DNA of 64,000 nt from Chlorophyllum brunneum (lineage: Eukaryota; Basidiomycota; Agaricomycetes; Agaricales; Agaricaceae), in NCBI GenBank assembly GCA_963576785.1, contig OY756140.1:682001-746000 (forward strand). Direction: 5' to 3'. The position numbers were made by a program, and so were the translations under genes. Below are positions 22,837-33,803 of this stretch, in pieces (the first letter of the stretch is position 1; every line of letters begins with the position of its first letter). Below the pieces are notes generated by a model. It saw nothing but the letters and a program-made list of their open reading frames with translations, was not told where the DNA came from and ran no database searches.

Positions 22837-24181
22837 TTTCTTTTCGTATACTCTTTGCCTTACAGGTCTTGGCGGGAAGCGCTAATACTTCCTTCTTTGT
22901 TAATCCGGCCCTCCCCATATATTCTCTTCCCGTTCCTTCTGTAGTTTGCATGTTCATATCTCCTGCTGTCATCGACACCCACAATGCCCGTGCCACCCTT
23001 CCTCTCGCCAAATACCACTCTTTCTGTCAACACTTGGCTTTACTCCGATACAGTGCCTCCTCGGATCCCCATGCCCTAGTTTTTTTTTTCCCTTTCACGC
23101 ATCACGATGCTTATATCTGTATTGTAATTTCATCGAATGTCCGTTTTACCCTTTACTTATCGTTCAATCTCCACACGAGAATTCCGAGCCCTCGTATCTC
23201 TAACATTCCCTATCCTCTACCTTTTTAATCTATGTGGATACTACTCTCCTACCGTCTTGTTACCTTCCTTTGATCCTCAGTGCATCAACATTGACTTTTC
23301 GAGCTAAGTGAAGTGCTGTAGTTGACGGTACAATTTCAATCATGTCCTGTCAAATCCGTCCGTGAAAGGACCCTGCCATAAATAAACCTGTTCCAACAAT
23401 TAGATGTCTTCGAACACATGTCGATACGGCCGATGCCCGAACTCCCTCAAGCGAGAGCGAGTCGTTCCAGCAAGTCGTCTCCCGCAGCACAGAAGTAGAA
23501 ATTTTTTGGTCTACTATCCAGGGATGCACTTCCAGCCATTCACTCACAACGGCCCTGGAAGATGTACCTGGCCCTTAATAAGCCTTTCGGGTGGACACGC
23601 AACGTGTAGTTACTGCAGCGCACGAACTCGTGACGACGGTTCATCGTGTGCTTGAACTTAAGATCTGTTATCGCTGGAGCTGACACGTCTTCACCTTGAC
23701 AAACTAACGTGTCAGTCGTCCGGCGCTCGGTTATACCACACTGGTTGCGTCTGCTGAGCAGAGTGTATTCTCAGCCGGCTTTCGACCAGTTATTGGAAAA
23801 TGAACTGAGACTGAGCTGCTCTACTGGTTCGCGAATAGCTGATGACGTTGGTCTGTCACAATATTGGCTGGCTAATGTACTTTGTTCGCCGCTCAGTGCT
23901 CTGTCTCACTTTGATCCCCCTTCCTCCCGTTATCTATCTCAACACAGGTCTTAATAGCCCCTCAGCTGAACGAGAATATATTCTCAGAAACCTTTGATCT
24001 ACAGAACTCAACAAGGAATCCTGTGGCGCTGGTCTGCACACCGACTTGGGTATCCACGGGTCAAAATTGGTGCTCTCGGGCAACTTGCACAGACACAGAT
24101 CGGAACGTTTGAAGTTTTTTTTACTCCGAAATCCCAAAAGTCACCGAGAAAGGGTCGAGGACTTCCGTGTGGAGAGACGTC
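22837..24181. other. 1.3-kb intergenic stretch, no convincing gene
   Basis: Pyrimidine-rich, intron-like or UTR-like sequence dominates 22.85-23.25 kb, including a T10 run near 23.08 kb, and probably belongs to the 3' UTR of the transcription factor. From 23.35 to 24.15 kb short open frames occur on both strands, but none shows a recognisable motif or a coherent splice pattern. Part of it may be the 5' leader of the Prm10-like gene. Confidence 0.45.
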
Positions 24182-26927
24182 ATGAAGGAATCTGGGGTTG
24201 ATGGCGAGTTCGGGCATAGGACCGAAGTCCCGGAAACGCAAGAACAGAAAAATCATCTACGTCGCCGACAATCTTATGCTACCAGGGCCTTGGACGAGGC
24301 AGACAGTCAAGACGGTGGACGTGGGACGTCGCAGCAGCGAGGTCTGAGTTCTGCTAGGCACCGTGATTCTATCCTGTCTCACCAACACAGTCAAGGATCT
24401 CCTAGTCTTGTCTCAACTCCTGGGGATGGGCGAAACACCTCCCATGCCGACGATGATGGGTACAAAGGGCGGTATGAGAAACTCTGGAGGAAGGGAGAGC
24501 GGAACTATCTCACGAGCAACTCTGACGAACGGAATCGTGGATCGGAACGAAATTGTATTGTAAGCGATACCAGCGGCGGCGATGAAGGAAAGAATGCAGC
24601 GAGCCCCTCTCGAAATAGGACAATGGGCGATGTCAATGTGCAGCCTGGGCCTGGCGGAACTGGTCGCAGCAATCAACGAAATGGGGAAGGTTACTCGGGT
24701 GCTTTTCAGTTCCAGCCGCGGCACCAGTCTCATCTTCAAACTATCACCGGGCTCAGTGTCTCCAAGGAGCAGCCAGGTAACGAGGAACAACCTGGAGGAT
24801 GTCCTGCCAGTGAACAGGGTCAGGCACACGTCCCTGATAATCTGCCTTCAAGTCCCTGGCCAAACGAAGAGGACATAGAAGCCAGACGACAGGTGCACTG
24901 GCACAATGCGTTCGCTAGACTGAACGGCATTGAGCCGAAGGACGGGCAAGGATCTTCTACTTCCATTGAAGTACAGAAACCAAAGAGACCTTCGCCCTTT
25001 GCGTTCCTTCGCCGGGAACCTTCGAGAGTTTCAAGGAATCTAGAAGGTATTGTGATCTCTCAGTCACGCACACGCTTACTCATTGTATCCTTGCATAGAA
25101 TTGACCGTCCGTCGTAACTTCTTACTCAAGCTTGCGAAGGCACTTCTGTACTTCGGAGCGCCACCCCATCGGATTGAGTCCCAACTCGTCGCGGCTGATG
25201 CAATCCTAAATACCAAGGCTGGTGTGTTTAATCTTCTTGCTCATCAATGATTCTATTTGACTTGAGTCAAGAAATCGTTTATCTCCCTAACATCGTAATC
25301 GTCACTATGGCAAGCAACGAACTAGGCGAAGCGGCGCGAACCTATTTTATACGTTCTAAAGGTCGCCTTGCTCTGACAAGTTTACATCGAGTGCATATGG
25401 TCTATCGCGACGTCCTTCATGATAGGATGGGTTCTCAGGAAGGCATCGATGCACTCAGGAGAATCTTGAGGGCGCCACCTCTCTATACACTCAAGTTCAG
25501 GTGTTTCCTCGCATTTATATGTTCTTCGATTATTTGTGTTCTCTCATTTGGCGGTTCCGTGGTGGATATGTTTATCAGCGGTATCTGTGCCTCTATACTG
25601 CAATATCTCGGGCTAAGTGCGGCGAACAAGAGCTCGATGTACGCTAATGTATATGAGTAAATATCTCGTTCTGCCTTTCTTACCGACCAATGCTCTTAAC
25701 CTCTTCCTGTAGAATCTCGATCTCTATTTTCGTAGCATTTGTTGCAAGAGGACTTGGCAGTATACCCGGTCATGTCTTTTGCTACAGCGCCATCTCATCA
25801 GCTGGGGTAGTTCTCATCCTCCCCGGATTCACGGTTTGTAGGTCGATTGCGGCTCTACCTCTCGCGACGACTCTCAAAATATCTTAGTAATCAGTTCCTT
25901 GGAACTCATGTCAAAGAACATATTCTGTGGCTCCGTACGTATCGTTTATGCCATTATATACACTCTGTTTTTGGTACGTTTCCATCACATAACCTTCGGA
26001 CATTTGATTACGATAGCCACAACCAGGGCTTTGGTTTGACGATTGGATCGGATTTCTACTTGGTACTGGACCGCCACGCTCGCCGCCAATACTATCACAA
26101 TCCCCTTGCCACCAATCTCACATACACGCACGGCCAGTTTGTATTTTCGAATTCTACTTCGCCTCCTAACATGGTAAGCGGTGTTATCGGGACGGTTATC
26201 AACCCATTACACTCCGGCAACAGTACTATGGCGCTCAAAGTTGTCAAAGGTATGTTTTCCACTATCTTGCCTCCTAAAATTCGTTTCATCACTGTCTTCG
26301 ACTCAGGCTGTCTGCGGGGAGACTCCTGGTCATGGTGGCGCCAACCTCTCCCATGGTATGCTGTGTTCGTCCTTGTACCTCTCTATTCCGTCTGTTCTTC
26401 CCTTTCCAACCTTCAATCATGGCGAAGCATCCAGCTTCCGGTTATGGTTGCATTTTCGTGTGCTGCCTACGCTGCCAACAAAGCTACTAGTGGCTTGTTA
26501 CCTGGGCGGACGGATCTCGTTTCTGCTGCTGGGGCCTTCGTCATTGGACTGCTGGGCAACGTATACTCTCGTGTTATTCGTGGCACTGCTTTTACGTCCA
26601 TGGTCACTGGTGTGCTATTCTTGGTTCCGGTGAGCGCTTTATTCTTTCAGGGTTAACAGGGGCAGTAGGTTAAATTATCTTCAAGTCTGGTATCGCCCAG
26701 GGCGGTGGCTTGAATCAAAGTTATCACAACTCATCGGAGCAGTACTCTGTTGGATTTTCCCTCGCACTTCGGATGATATCTCTGGCGTCTGGCGTTACCG
26801 TTGGGTTGTTCGTCAGTCAGGTTCTGGGTATGTTTGGCTTCTCATAACGTTACCACCCGGAGCTCACACCCCCTAACCAGTCTACCTCTTCGGCTCAAGG
26901 AAGAACGGAGCACATTTTGCCTTCTAG
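24182..26927 (+). CDS. ThrE/DUF1212-type multipass membrane protein, Prm10-like
   Basis: This belongs to the family of yeast pheromone-regulated membrane protein Prm10, with ThrE (threonine/serine exporter) and ThrE_2 domains; the fungal substrate is unknown. The N-terminal ~280 residues are polar, Ser/Gly/Asn/Arg-rich and probably cytosolic. The ThrE domain opens with the family signature (LLYFGAPPHRIESQL) after the first intron, then YLPNIVIVTM, then membrane helices (FLAFICSSIICVLSFGG, SIFVAFVARGLGSIPG, CYSAISSAGVVLILPGF). The ThrE_2 half follows (WRQPLPWYAVFVLVPLYS, FVIGLLGNVYSRV). The last exon reads VYLFGSRKNGAHFAF, the typical end. The start is the first ATG of the first recognisable exon; an upstream exon cannot be excluded. 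Confidence 0.85.
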
Positions 26928-27175
26928 TTTACACACGAATTACACACACATACTATGCACAAAGGTACCAATAAACGAACATAGCGAGCTATAGAAGAGT
27001 ATTGTAATGAATGATTGAAGCCAAGCGGGGTGACATACGACTTGCGTAGATAAATATATAGCCTCGGGCTGTACATATGGCAAGAGCGAACGAATATAAT
27101 GATACGAATATACGAATTAATGGCTCGGTTTATATTACTGAAGTGAAGCCATGTATGGTGGTTGAGAGTGTGTGT

Positions 27176-30100
27176 TTACTTGAAAAGCTCCTTGAGCTGC
27201 TCCATACGCTGTTCCATGATTTCTGCCTTGGTGCGTGCACCAAGAGTGATCTGCGCGAGTTCGTTCTTCCTTTCTTGAATCTTGAGCATGTTCTCTTCAA
27301 TCGAGTTGGATATAATGTATTTGATGGATAATACTGGCTTTGTTTGGCCCAAACGGTGCTGCAGTCTGAGTTAGCTCACGGCCCTTCCTATGTCTGAAAA
27401 TACGAGAACATGAGAGAAACACTCACGATTCGATCCACTGCCTGGTTTTCGACAGCCGGATTCCTGTGTAGGAAGTCAAAGTGTCAGAAACCAAGTTTAG
27501 GACGACTGCGGAGACCACGCACCAGCAGGGATCCATCAGAATAACTTTCTGAGCGGCCGTCAGATTAAGGCCGACTCCTCCGGCCTTAAGACTGACAAGA
27601 AGGACTTCACATCCAGGGTCATATTTCAAGTTATCAAGCGCCTTGGAGCGTTCTTCACGCTTCATGGTTCCATCCAGGCGATCATAGCGGATTTTGTGAA
27701 TTAAAAGGGCATCTTCGATCCTGTTATGGCCACAAGTGTGTTATTGTTAGCGCTGTGCGTGGGAGAGGGGAGGTAGACGAAGCGCCTACTTGTCGAGCAT
27801 GCTCGTCCACTGAGAGCTAGAATCCAAGTGCAGGCATGTCAGTGTAGGCGACAGCCGAGGACAGATACCGACTTACAAGACGACCGTTTTGATGACATTG
27901 TCCGACGATCCGTTCCCATCGCTGTCGACAATTTGGACGTCAAGCCCAGCAGGATCGTAGTTGGCAGAGTGAGGGTTGGCAATTGAGAACGGCATAAGAA
28001 AATGAATGAGAGATTTGATTTTGGTCGAGCGTTCGTATATCTCCTCTTGTAGAAATGCAATAGCTTGTTCTCGAATGTTGGGTGGGGGAAGACCGAGAAA
28101 ACTGACATCCGTTTCCAATTTCATTTCGCCGTCCTGTGATTCGGGGTGTTCAAGTAGGGTTTGAAGTTCAGGTGGCCCAGTGTTCACATCAGGCTCCATC
28201 TTGAAGTTTGGGTGCACTTGATATCGCAGTCCCTGTTCGTGAATTAACTGCGCCTCTATTTCCTGGAGCCTCGTTTCTTGTTTCTTCATTCTCTCCTCCT
28301 TCGTCACCTTCTTCACCTTCTTCCCCTCGACACTGCCACCATTTAAACCTTCCCCAATCATATCGCTCTTGATCTCAACAGCGTCCGAGGGAGACAGCTC
28401 ACTCTGGCACGTCGAACATTGCCTTATCAGCGTTGTCGGAACATCTGGCCACCCGGGGCAGATGGCGCTTCTATAACATTCCAGACAAAACAAATGCTGA
28501 CATCTAGTCAGGACTGGGCGCGGCCCACCAGAGGGACTGCTCGCTCTCGTTGGTGCGCGAGATGCCTGGCCCTTTGACTTCCGTCCCCTCTTACTAGGTG
28601 GTGGTCCATCTGTGTCCATGATATCATTTGCGGCCCCGCCAGCGCCCTCGGCGAGCGTACACAGCTCTCCACCACATTCCGTACACTGTGTCGTCGCCGC
28701 CTCTCTGAGGATAGCGAAAATCGCACTCGCGCGGGTAGCGTTGATGCCTTCCCTCGTGATGGCTGCTACGGTATCCTCATACGATGCAGTGGGATCTAAA
28801 CCGACACCCGCAGCTCTGGATTTGATCAAATCCTTGTGGTCACAAATTTGCCTTAGCCTCAGCAACCGCTGCAAAATCCCGACATAGTTCTTCATAACTT
28901 GGTTCTTCTTGGAAAGGTCCGTAAACTCGTCTTTGGACTCTTGAAAGTACTGGTGATAGATTTCCTGTTCTGCTGGATTGAGAACAAGACGGATGATATG
29001 GTTTTCGCGAGGCGGGAGAGCGAGGATGCGTTCACCGTCTGGGGTTTTGGTTTCCTTTGTGCGCCGGAGAGTGATGCAGGCCATGATGGTTCGAAGTTTG
29101 AGCACGCCCTCGCGTTGACCGAACTTTGCAGGTGCACTGATGTGTTTCGTCCAGATATTCTTGTCATCGAAGGGTCTCAGACGTAAGAACTTGATCAATG
29201 CGAACATGTCATCCAATTTGTTCTGCACTGGTGTACCCGTCAAGCACAATCGACGGTCGGCAGCGAGGTCGCAAGAAGCTCGGCTGCCCACTGTCTGAGT
29301 TTCCTTGATCGAGCTGATGCGCTGTAAGTAACATGATGACAGTAGAGTAAACGGAGGAAACATACTGCGCCTCATCCAGTACGACTCTGAACCAATGGAT
29401 ACTCTGTAAGGGACTTGCAACCTCCGTACTTGAGATTGTTGTCATCGGTTTCTTCCTCTTTGTTCCGGTTTTCTTCGGTTTGGGATCAAGAGAAATGGTT
29501 CCTGTCTGGATTTCCATATCTGGCATTCCTGCTTCTCCCCTTCCGCTTACGCCACCATCACTACTTGCACCACCTCCTGTGTCCTCACCATCCTCGCTCG
29601 CGGCCTGCGCGGTCCTATTTTGCTTCGAAAACTCTGATGCAAGCGTTGCAAATGTGGTAATGACTGCATCAAAATCTGCCAGAAACGTTGGATCAGGCCT
29701 ACGGGCATTTCCATGGTAGATGTACACTCTCAAAGGATTACCCTCCCTCATTCGGGCAGGCTTCTCTGGCTTCGTGTCAACGGTGGGTGTATTTGTTCCA
29801 TTCGTCGAACCAGTTGTAGATGATGATGCGGTATTATTGGCACAGTTGCCATTTCCGCCTACAACGGTCACTTCGCCGCGCCAATGTTCCCGGAATTGTT
29901 CTTCCCAGTTTGCCACGGTAGAAAGTGGGCAGATGATGAGCGTAGCCCGACTTCGAGCTTTGATGCGACACGCTCGGACATACTCTGCGTCCAACTTCTC
30001 CTGAGTTCTGTCCGCTTTGGCTTTGGCTTTGCTACTCGTGGGAACGGGAGAGTCAGGCATACCCCACACAGCTCCGGAAAAATGTGAAGCATTGATATTC

Positions 30101-31946
30101 TGGTTCGTAGGCGGTTGTTGCAGCTGTTGTAATGGCTGCGTCGCGAAGTCCTTCGCGGATTGAAGTGTCGCAGCAATCAGGGACATACAAGTAATAGTCT
30201 TGCCCAAACCCATCTATAATTAATCAAAGAAGCCAAGGGTTAGTAAGGGTCGAAAGGTAAATTTATGCACCCGAACAATGCGTCTAGAATCATTTGGTTG
30301 ACAAAAATGGATGACATACATCGTCAGCCAAAATAGCACTTTTCGCCTCCTTTGGTTCTTCTGCGGTGTCTTCCTCTGTGACAACGTTTACCCATTTCTG
30401 CCGTTGACTCATCGGGTCAAATTGTTTACGCCATAGCGATGAAAATTGCCCATGGGATACTGGCTTCTCGTGTTCACGGTCCAAGAGGAATGTGAGGGCT
30501 TTCTTCTGGTGAGGATATAGCCCAGTTGCGACATCAGAGCCTATGGAGTTGGGATGATGAGCATTTTGTATGCGAGCATCGCATTTGTGATGGATCCCTT
30601 ACTTGGTTCCGTCTCGGGCAACTCAACACCATCCTTGAGATGCTTGAATAATTCATCAATCTGTGTTCGTTGAACATCTTGACTTTTACCAATCGTTGAT
30701 TCCGACCATCTCGAAGGTGTCCCTCCATTCGGCCCATACATTCGGTTGTTGAGAATGAGGGGACGTGGATGGCCTTCGGGAGGCGGGTAATGGGGATTGA
30801 AGTATGGATATGTGGTAAGGCGGAGATCATCGTAGGGCGGATTCGGGTGATCCAATAACAGATTGCACTGCTGTAGGTAGTTGCCGACAACTGTGATGTT
30901 TCCCTTGGGCGTATACACGAGTAGTTGGAGGGGGATTACTGGCAACTGTAGGAGCTTCATTCGTGAGTGGCGCGGACACTATTTCAGAGAAAAGCGCGCA
31001 CGTTAGGCTTCCCTCTGCGTATCTTGGCTTCAAGGCGAATCAAGCCCTTCCCGAGCATGCCTCCCAGACTCGTGGCTACTTTCTGTTCGACGAAGGCAAA
31101 ATTTTCTCCAGGTGTTATATCGCCATTTAGAGTTCTCTCACTCGGCGTGCGGATATGTATAGTTTCTGGATTTGGCATCCTGTTGGGATTATGTTCATGC
31201 TGCAGCCTGACGGGGGCCCATTCAAATTCTTGGTATGGGTCCCGGGGCACTAAATAGGGGACAGGACAGAGAATGAGCGCGTTGACCAAGAGCTGACCAA
31301 TGCAGACGGGGGTCTTTGGAGGGTCTTGAGGATTAACGGGGGAAAGGCCTGCGGGTATATTGTGCGCCACAGAAGGCGGAGGGGAAGGAGAATCCGTAAG
31401 ATCTATGACTTGATTGCCAGGGTTGGGGGTGAAAGGCGGAGGGAAGGGACTTCTGTATTCCTGGGGAAAAGGGGGACCTGGAAGAGGAGGGGGATTACGC
31501 TGCAACTGTTGCGGAGATGGTTGTGGGTAGTGCGGGTTTTGAGGGCCAGGGGAAAACTGCGGTCGGGGTGGGGGGTAGGGGTTCATGAGTCCGGGAAGAT
31601 TTGGGCCAGTGAAGGTGGGCTGATAGGGGCGTGTGTAGGGCGAAGGAGGGTTGAGGTGGGGAGTTGAGGACTGTGAGCGGAGGAGGAAGGGATCAGGATT
31701 TTGGGAAGTAGAGCGGGGGCTATTGCTGTTGAAAGCTGTGGGGGGAGAATTCGATTGATAGCATGATGGGGGACACTGGTCTGTTGACATTGGGTCGAGA
31801 GGATCTGGGCGGGGGCGTTTAGATCTGGAAGAGAAATAACGGGGTTCTGCTAGGTCGTCGTCGTCATGGGTGAGGTCGATGGGGTTGTTTCTGGAGTGTA
31901 TGGAGAGGGTGGATATGGGGGGCGTTGAGCCTGTTGCTGCAGCCAT
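27176..31946 (-). CDS. SNF2-family ATPase with embedded RING finger, Rad5/HLTF-like
   Basis: This is a DNA translocase and probable ubiquitin ligase of the Rad5/Rad16/HLTF group, which acts in post-replication repair or chromatin remodelling. The ATG at 31946 begins a Pro/Ser-rich N-terminus containing NPIDLTHDDDD, resembling a SUMO-interacting motif. A region that may be a HIRAN-like domain follows (VCIGQLLVNAL to GMLGKGLIRLEAKIRRG; low certainty). The helicase motifs are LYPHQKKALTFLL, ADDMGLGKTITCMSL (I), LIICPLSTVANW (Ia), VVLDEAQ (II), LCLTGTPVQNKL (III), CEVLLVSLKAGGVGLNLT (V) and HRLGQT (VI, last exons). Between the two RecA lobes lies a C3HC4 RING (CTECGGEL, RCQHLFCLECY, CSTCQSEL). 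Uls1/Ris1 and Rad16 are alternatives, since all share this layout. Confidence 0.9.
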
Positions 31947-32128
31947 TGGGAGGAGGATAGATGGGAGGAGGCGGTGATCCTGGGCGTTTCGGCATACCTG
32001 CGTGACACCGTCGCTGACAAAGCCCGTCTTCCAATCCAGCGCTTACTCGGACACCTGTCGTCCCCTCTATCCGCATCTGTTTATCTAGAACCAGCCAGAA
32101 CATGTATACACCATAGCACACATACACA

Positions 32129-33534
32129 CTACGTCCACCCCATCGAATAATACGCCTGTCTAGCTGCTTCTTCCTTCGCAATTTGTTTGCTGCTTCCCTT
32201 CCCTTCTCCTTTCCGAATGCCATTCACTGTAAAAAATCAAACACCAAGAGTGAGATTTGACGCCCTGCGTGGGACATTCCGCCTCGGGATAGAGAATCAT
32301 TCGGAGCACATACCAATACACTGCACAGTCCATTGACCAGCATGTGATGGTCCACTAAACGCAGCGGAATAGTCGACCTTCACTCCACGCTGCTGAGCAC
32401 TTTGATTGAACATGGGGAGGAAAGGGGCATTCGGGGTAGCAGGCGCCAACGGGTTGGGCCTCGCCGCTGACGACCCCGCCATTCCCGGGCCAAGGGAAGG
32501 TTTCCCCTCAACAGTCGATCGAGCTCGCTGCGGCTGCTTAACAGCCGCCGCTGGCACAGAAAAAGACTGCGAATTTGTAAGAGACTGTAATAGTGCGCTG
32601 AATGACGACAGGTGGGACGACGGTTGTGCTTGGTAGGTAGGCTTGGACATATGCGGCGGCACCTGACGAGCGGGGTATACCGAAGGGTATGTCTGCGTTG
32701 GTGTGCTCAGGTAAGGAGAAGTAGGGGAATACAATTGAGCAGAGGTGGCGGCCGTAGAAGTGGAAGCGGTTGAAGTGGAGGCAGTAGAAGTGGACGACAT
32801 CGGAGACCCCACTCTAAAGGAGGTTAAGGGCGAGCTGGTAGGCTCGTTCTTAACCTTCTTTGCGGGTGGAATCTCTGACGTCGTCGATGAGGAAGAGTTC
32901 CACTGTTCATGATACTGAACAAGCAACTCAACCCACTTCCCCACGGCTTCTTGCCCTGAGTGACGGAAAACGGCACCGACATATGCATAGAATACCCTTC
33001 GGCATTCCTTGCCAGTCCAACAAAGGTCAGCACCAGTGGCACCATATCATATTTTCAGGTTGACATACCTCAGGTGCTTGCAGTTCCGATTGGTATTCAG
33101 GGAGACAGAGAATCCGCTTCACCATCTGGTAAGAGGTTACCCATCCTTGTATTACATCATCATCTAGTATCTTTGCCTTGCGATCCTACAAGGAAGACGT
33201 TGTGAATATGCCACGATGAGAGGAGATTAACATATCAACTGACCTCGATTTCATCGACAGATAGAAATGGCTTCCTCTTGAAGAAGACCAAAGTAGCCGC
33301 CGTATCTAAAACTTCCTTTCCAAGTCGAGCCAGTCGTGCATTGTCAGTAAAATCCTCTGCTTTAGTGACATTGGGCGGCCGCAGCGATTCGTGGGTGTAA
33401 ACCTCGAGCACTAGGTCCGAACCAATGTCTGGGAGACGGGGGATTTCGCCCGGTGGGCGAGAAAACTCTCCAGACCGACTACGTTTGAGGTTTGGGGAGA
33501 GTATCCCCAACTGCGAGGAATACGCATGCTGCAT
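32129..33534 (-). CDS. RNase III-like domain plus dsRNA-binding motif protein, catalytically degenerate
   Basis: The ATG at 33534 leads into a RNase III fold (LVLEVYTHESLRPP, DNARLARLGKEVLDTA, then ECRRVFYAYVGAVFRHSG in a later exon). It continues through a long low-complexity linker (Ser-Thr-Ala repeats, Pro-rich stretch) to a C-terminal dsRNA-binding motif (WTVQCIVNG, GKGSSKQIAKEEAARQAY). The RNase III signature is normally NERLEFLGDAVL with a second acidic site in EALIGA. Here E and D of the signature are A and K, and the later E is Y, so the domain should not cleave RNA. Family context: mitochondrial ribosomal protein mL44 has the same non-catalytic RNase III plus dsRBM layout, but no clear presequence is seen. 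The function may be RNA binding in the ribosome or silencing machinery. Confidence 0.78.
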
Positions 33535-33803
33535 GAAGGATGTCGATGAGTGTTGAATGCAAGCCAGATGTTACCGCGTCACAGGCGTGATGACCTTACT
33601 AGCATTGCACAGCTGATGTCACGCTTCGATCACCTAAATATGGTAAGCAGCATCCCATGGCTCCTGTCAAATATACTCGCACTGATCCACACGAACTCAT
33701 CCAAGATCCACCACAAATAATCTCTGGGTATGATACAAAAAACAGTCCCATAGAGTAGATTAGGAAAATTTAGCGGTAGTAACTCTGACTCATTCTCCAA
33801 CGT

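Noticed and set aside
23404..23655. Possible small Cys-rich protein at 23.4 kb
   Set aside because: The single frame has no signal peptide or spacing pattern of a known family and lies in a region with equal-quality frames on both strands.
30984..31667. Gly/Arg-rich plus-strand frames opposite the Rad5-like N-terminus
   Set aside because: They are antisense of a Pro-rich region; there is no independent evidence for a gene.
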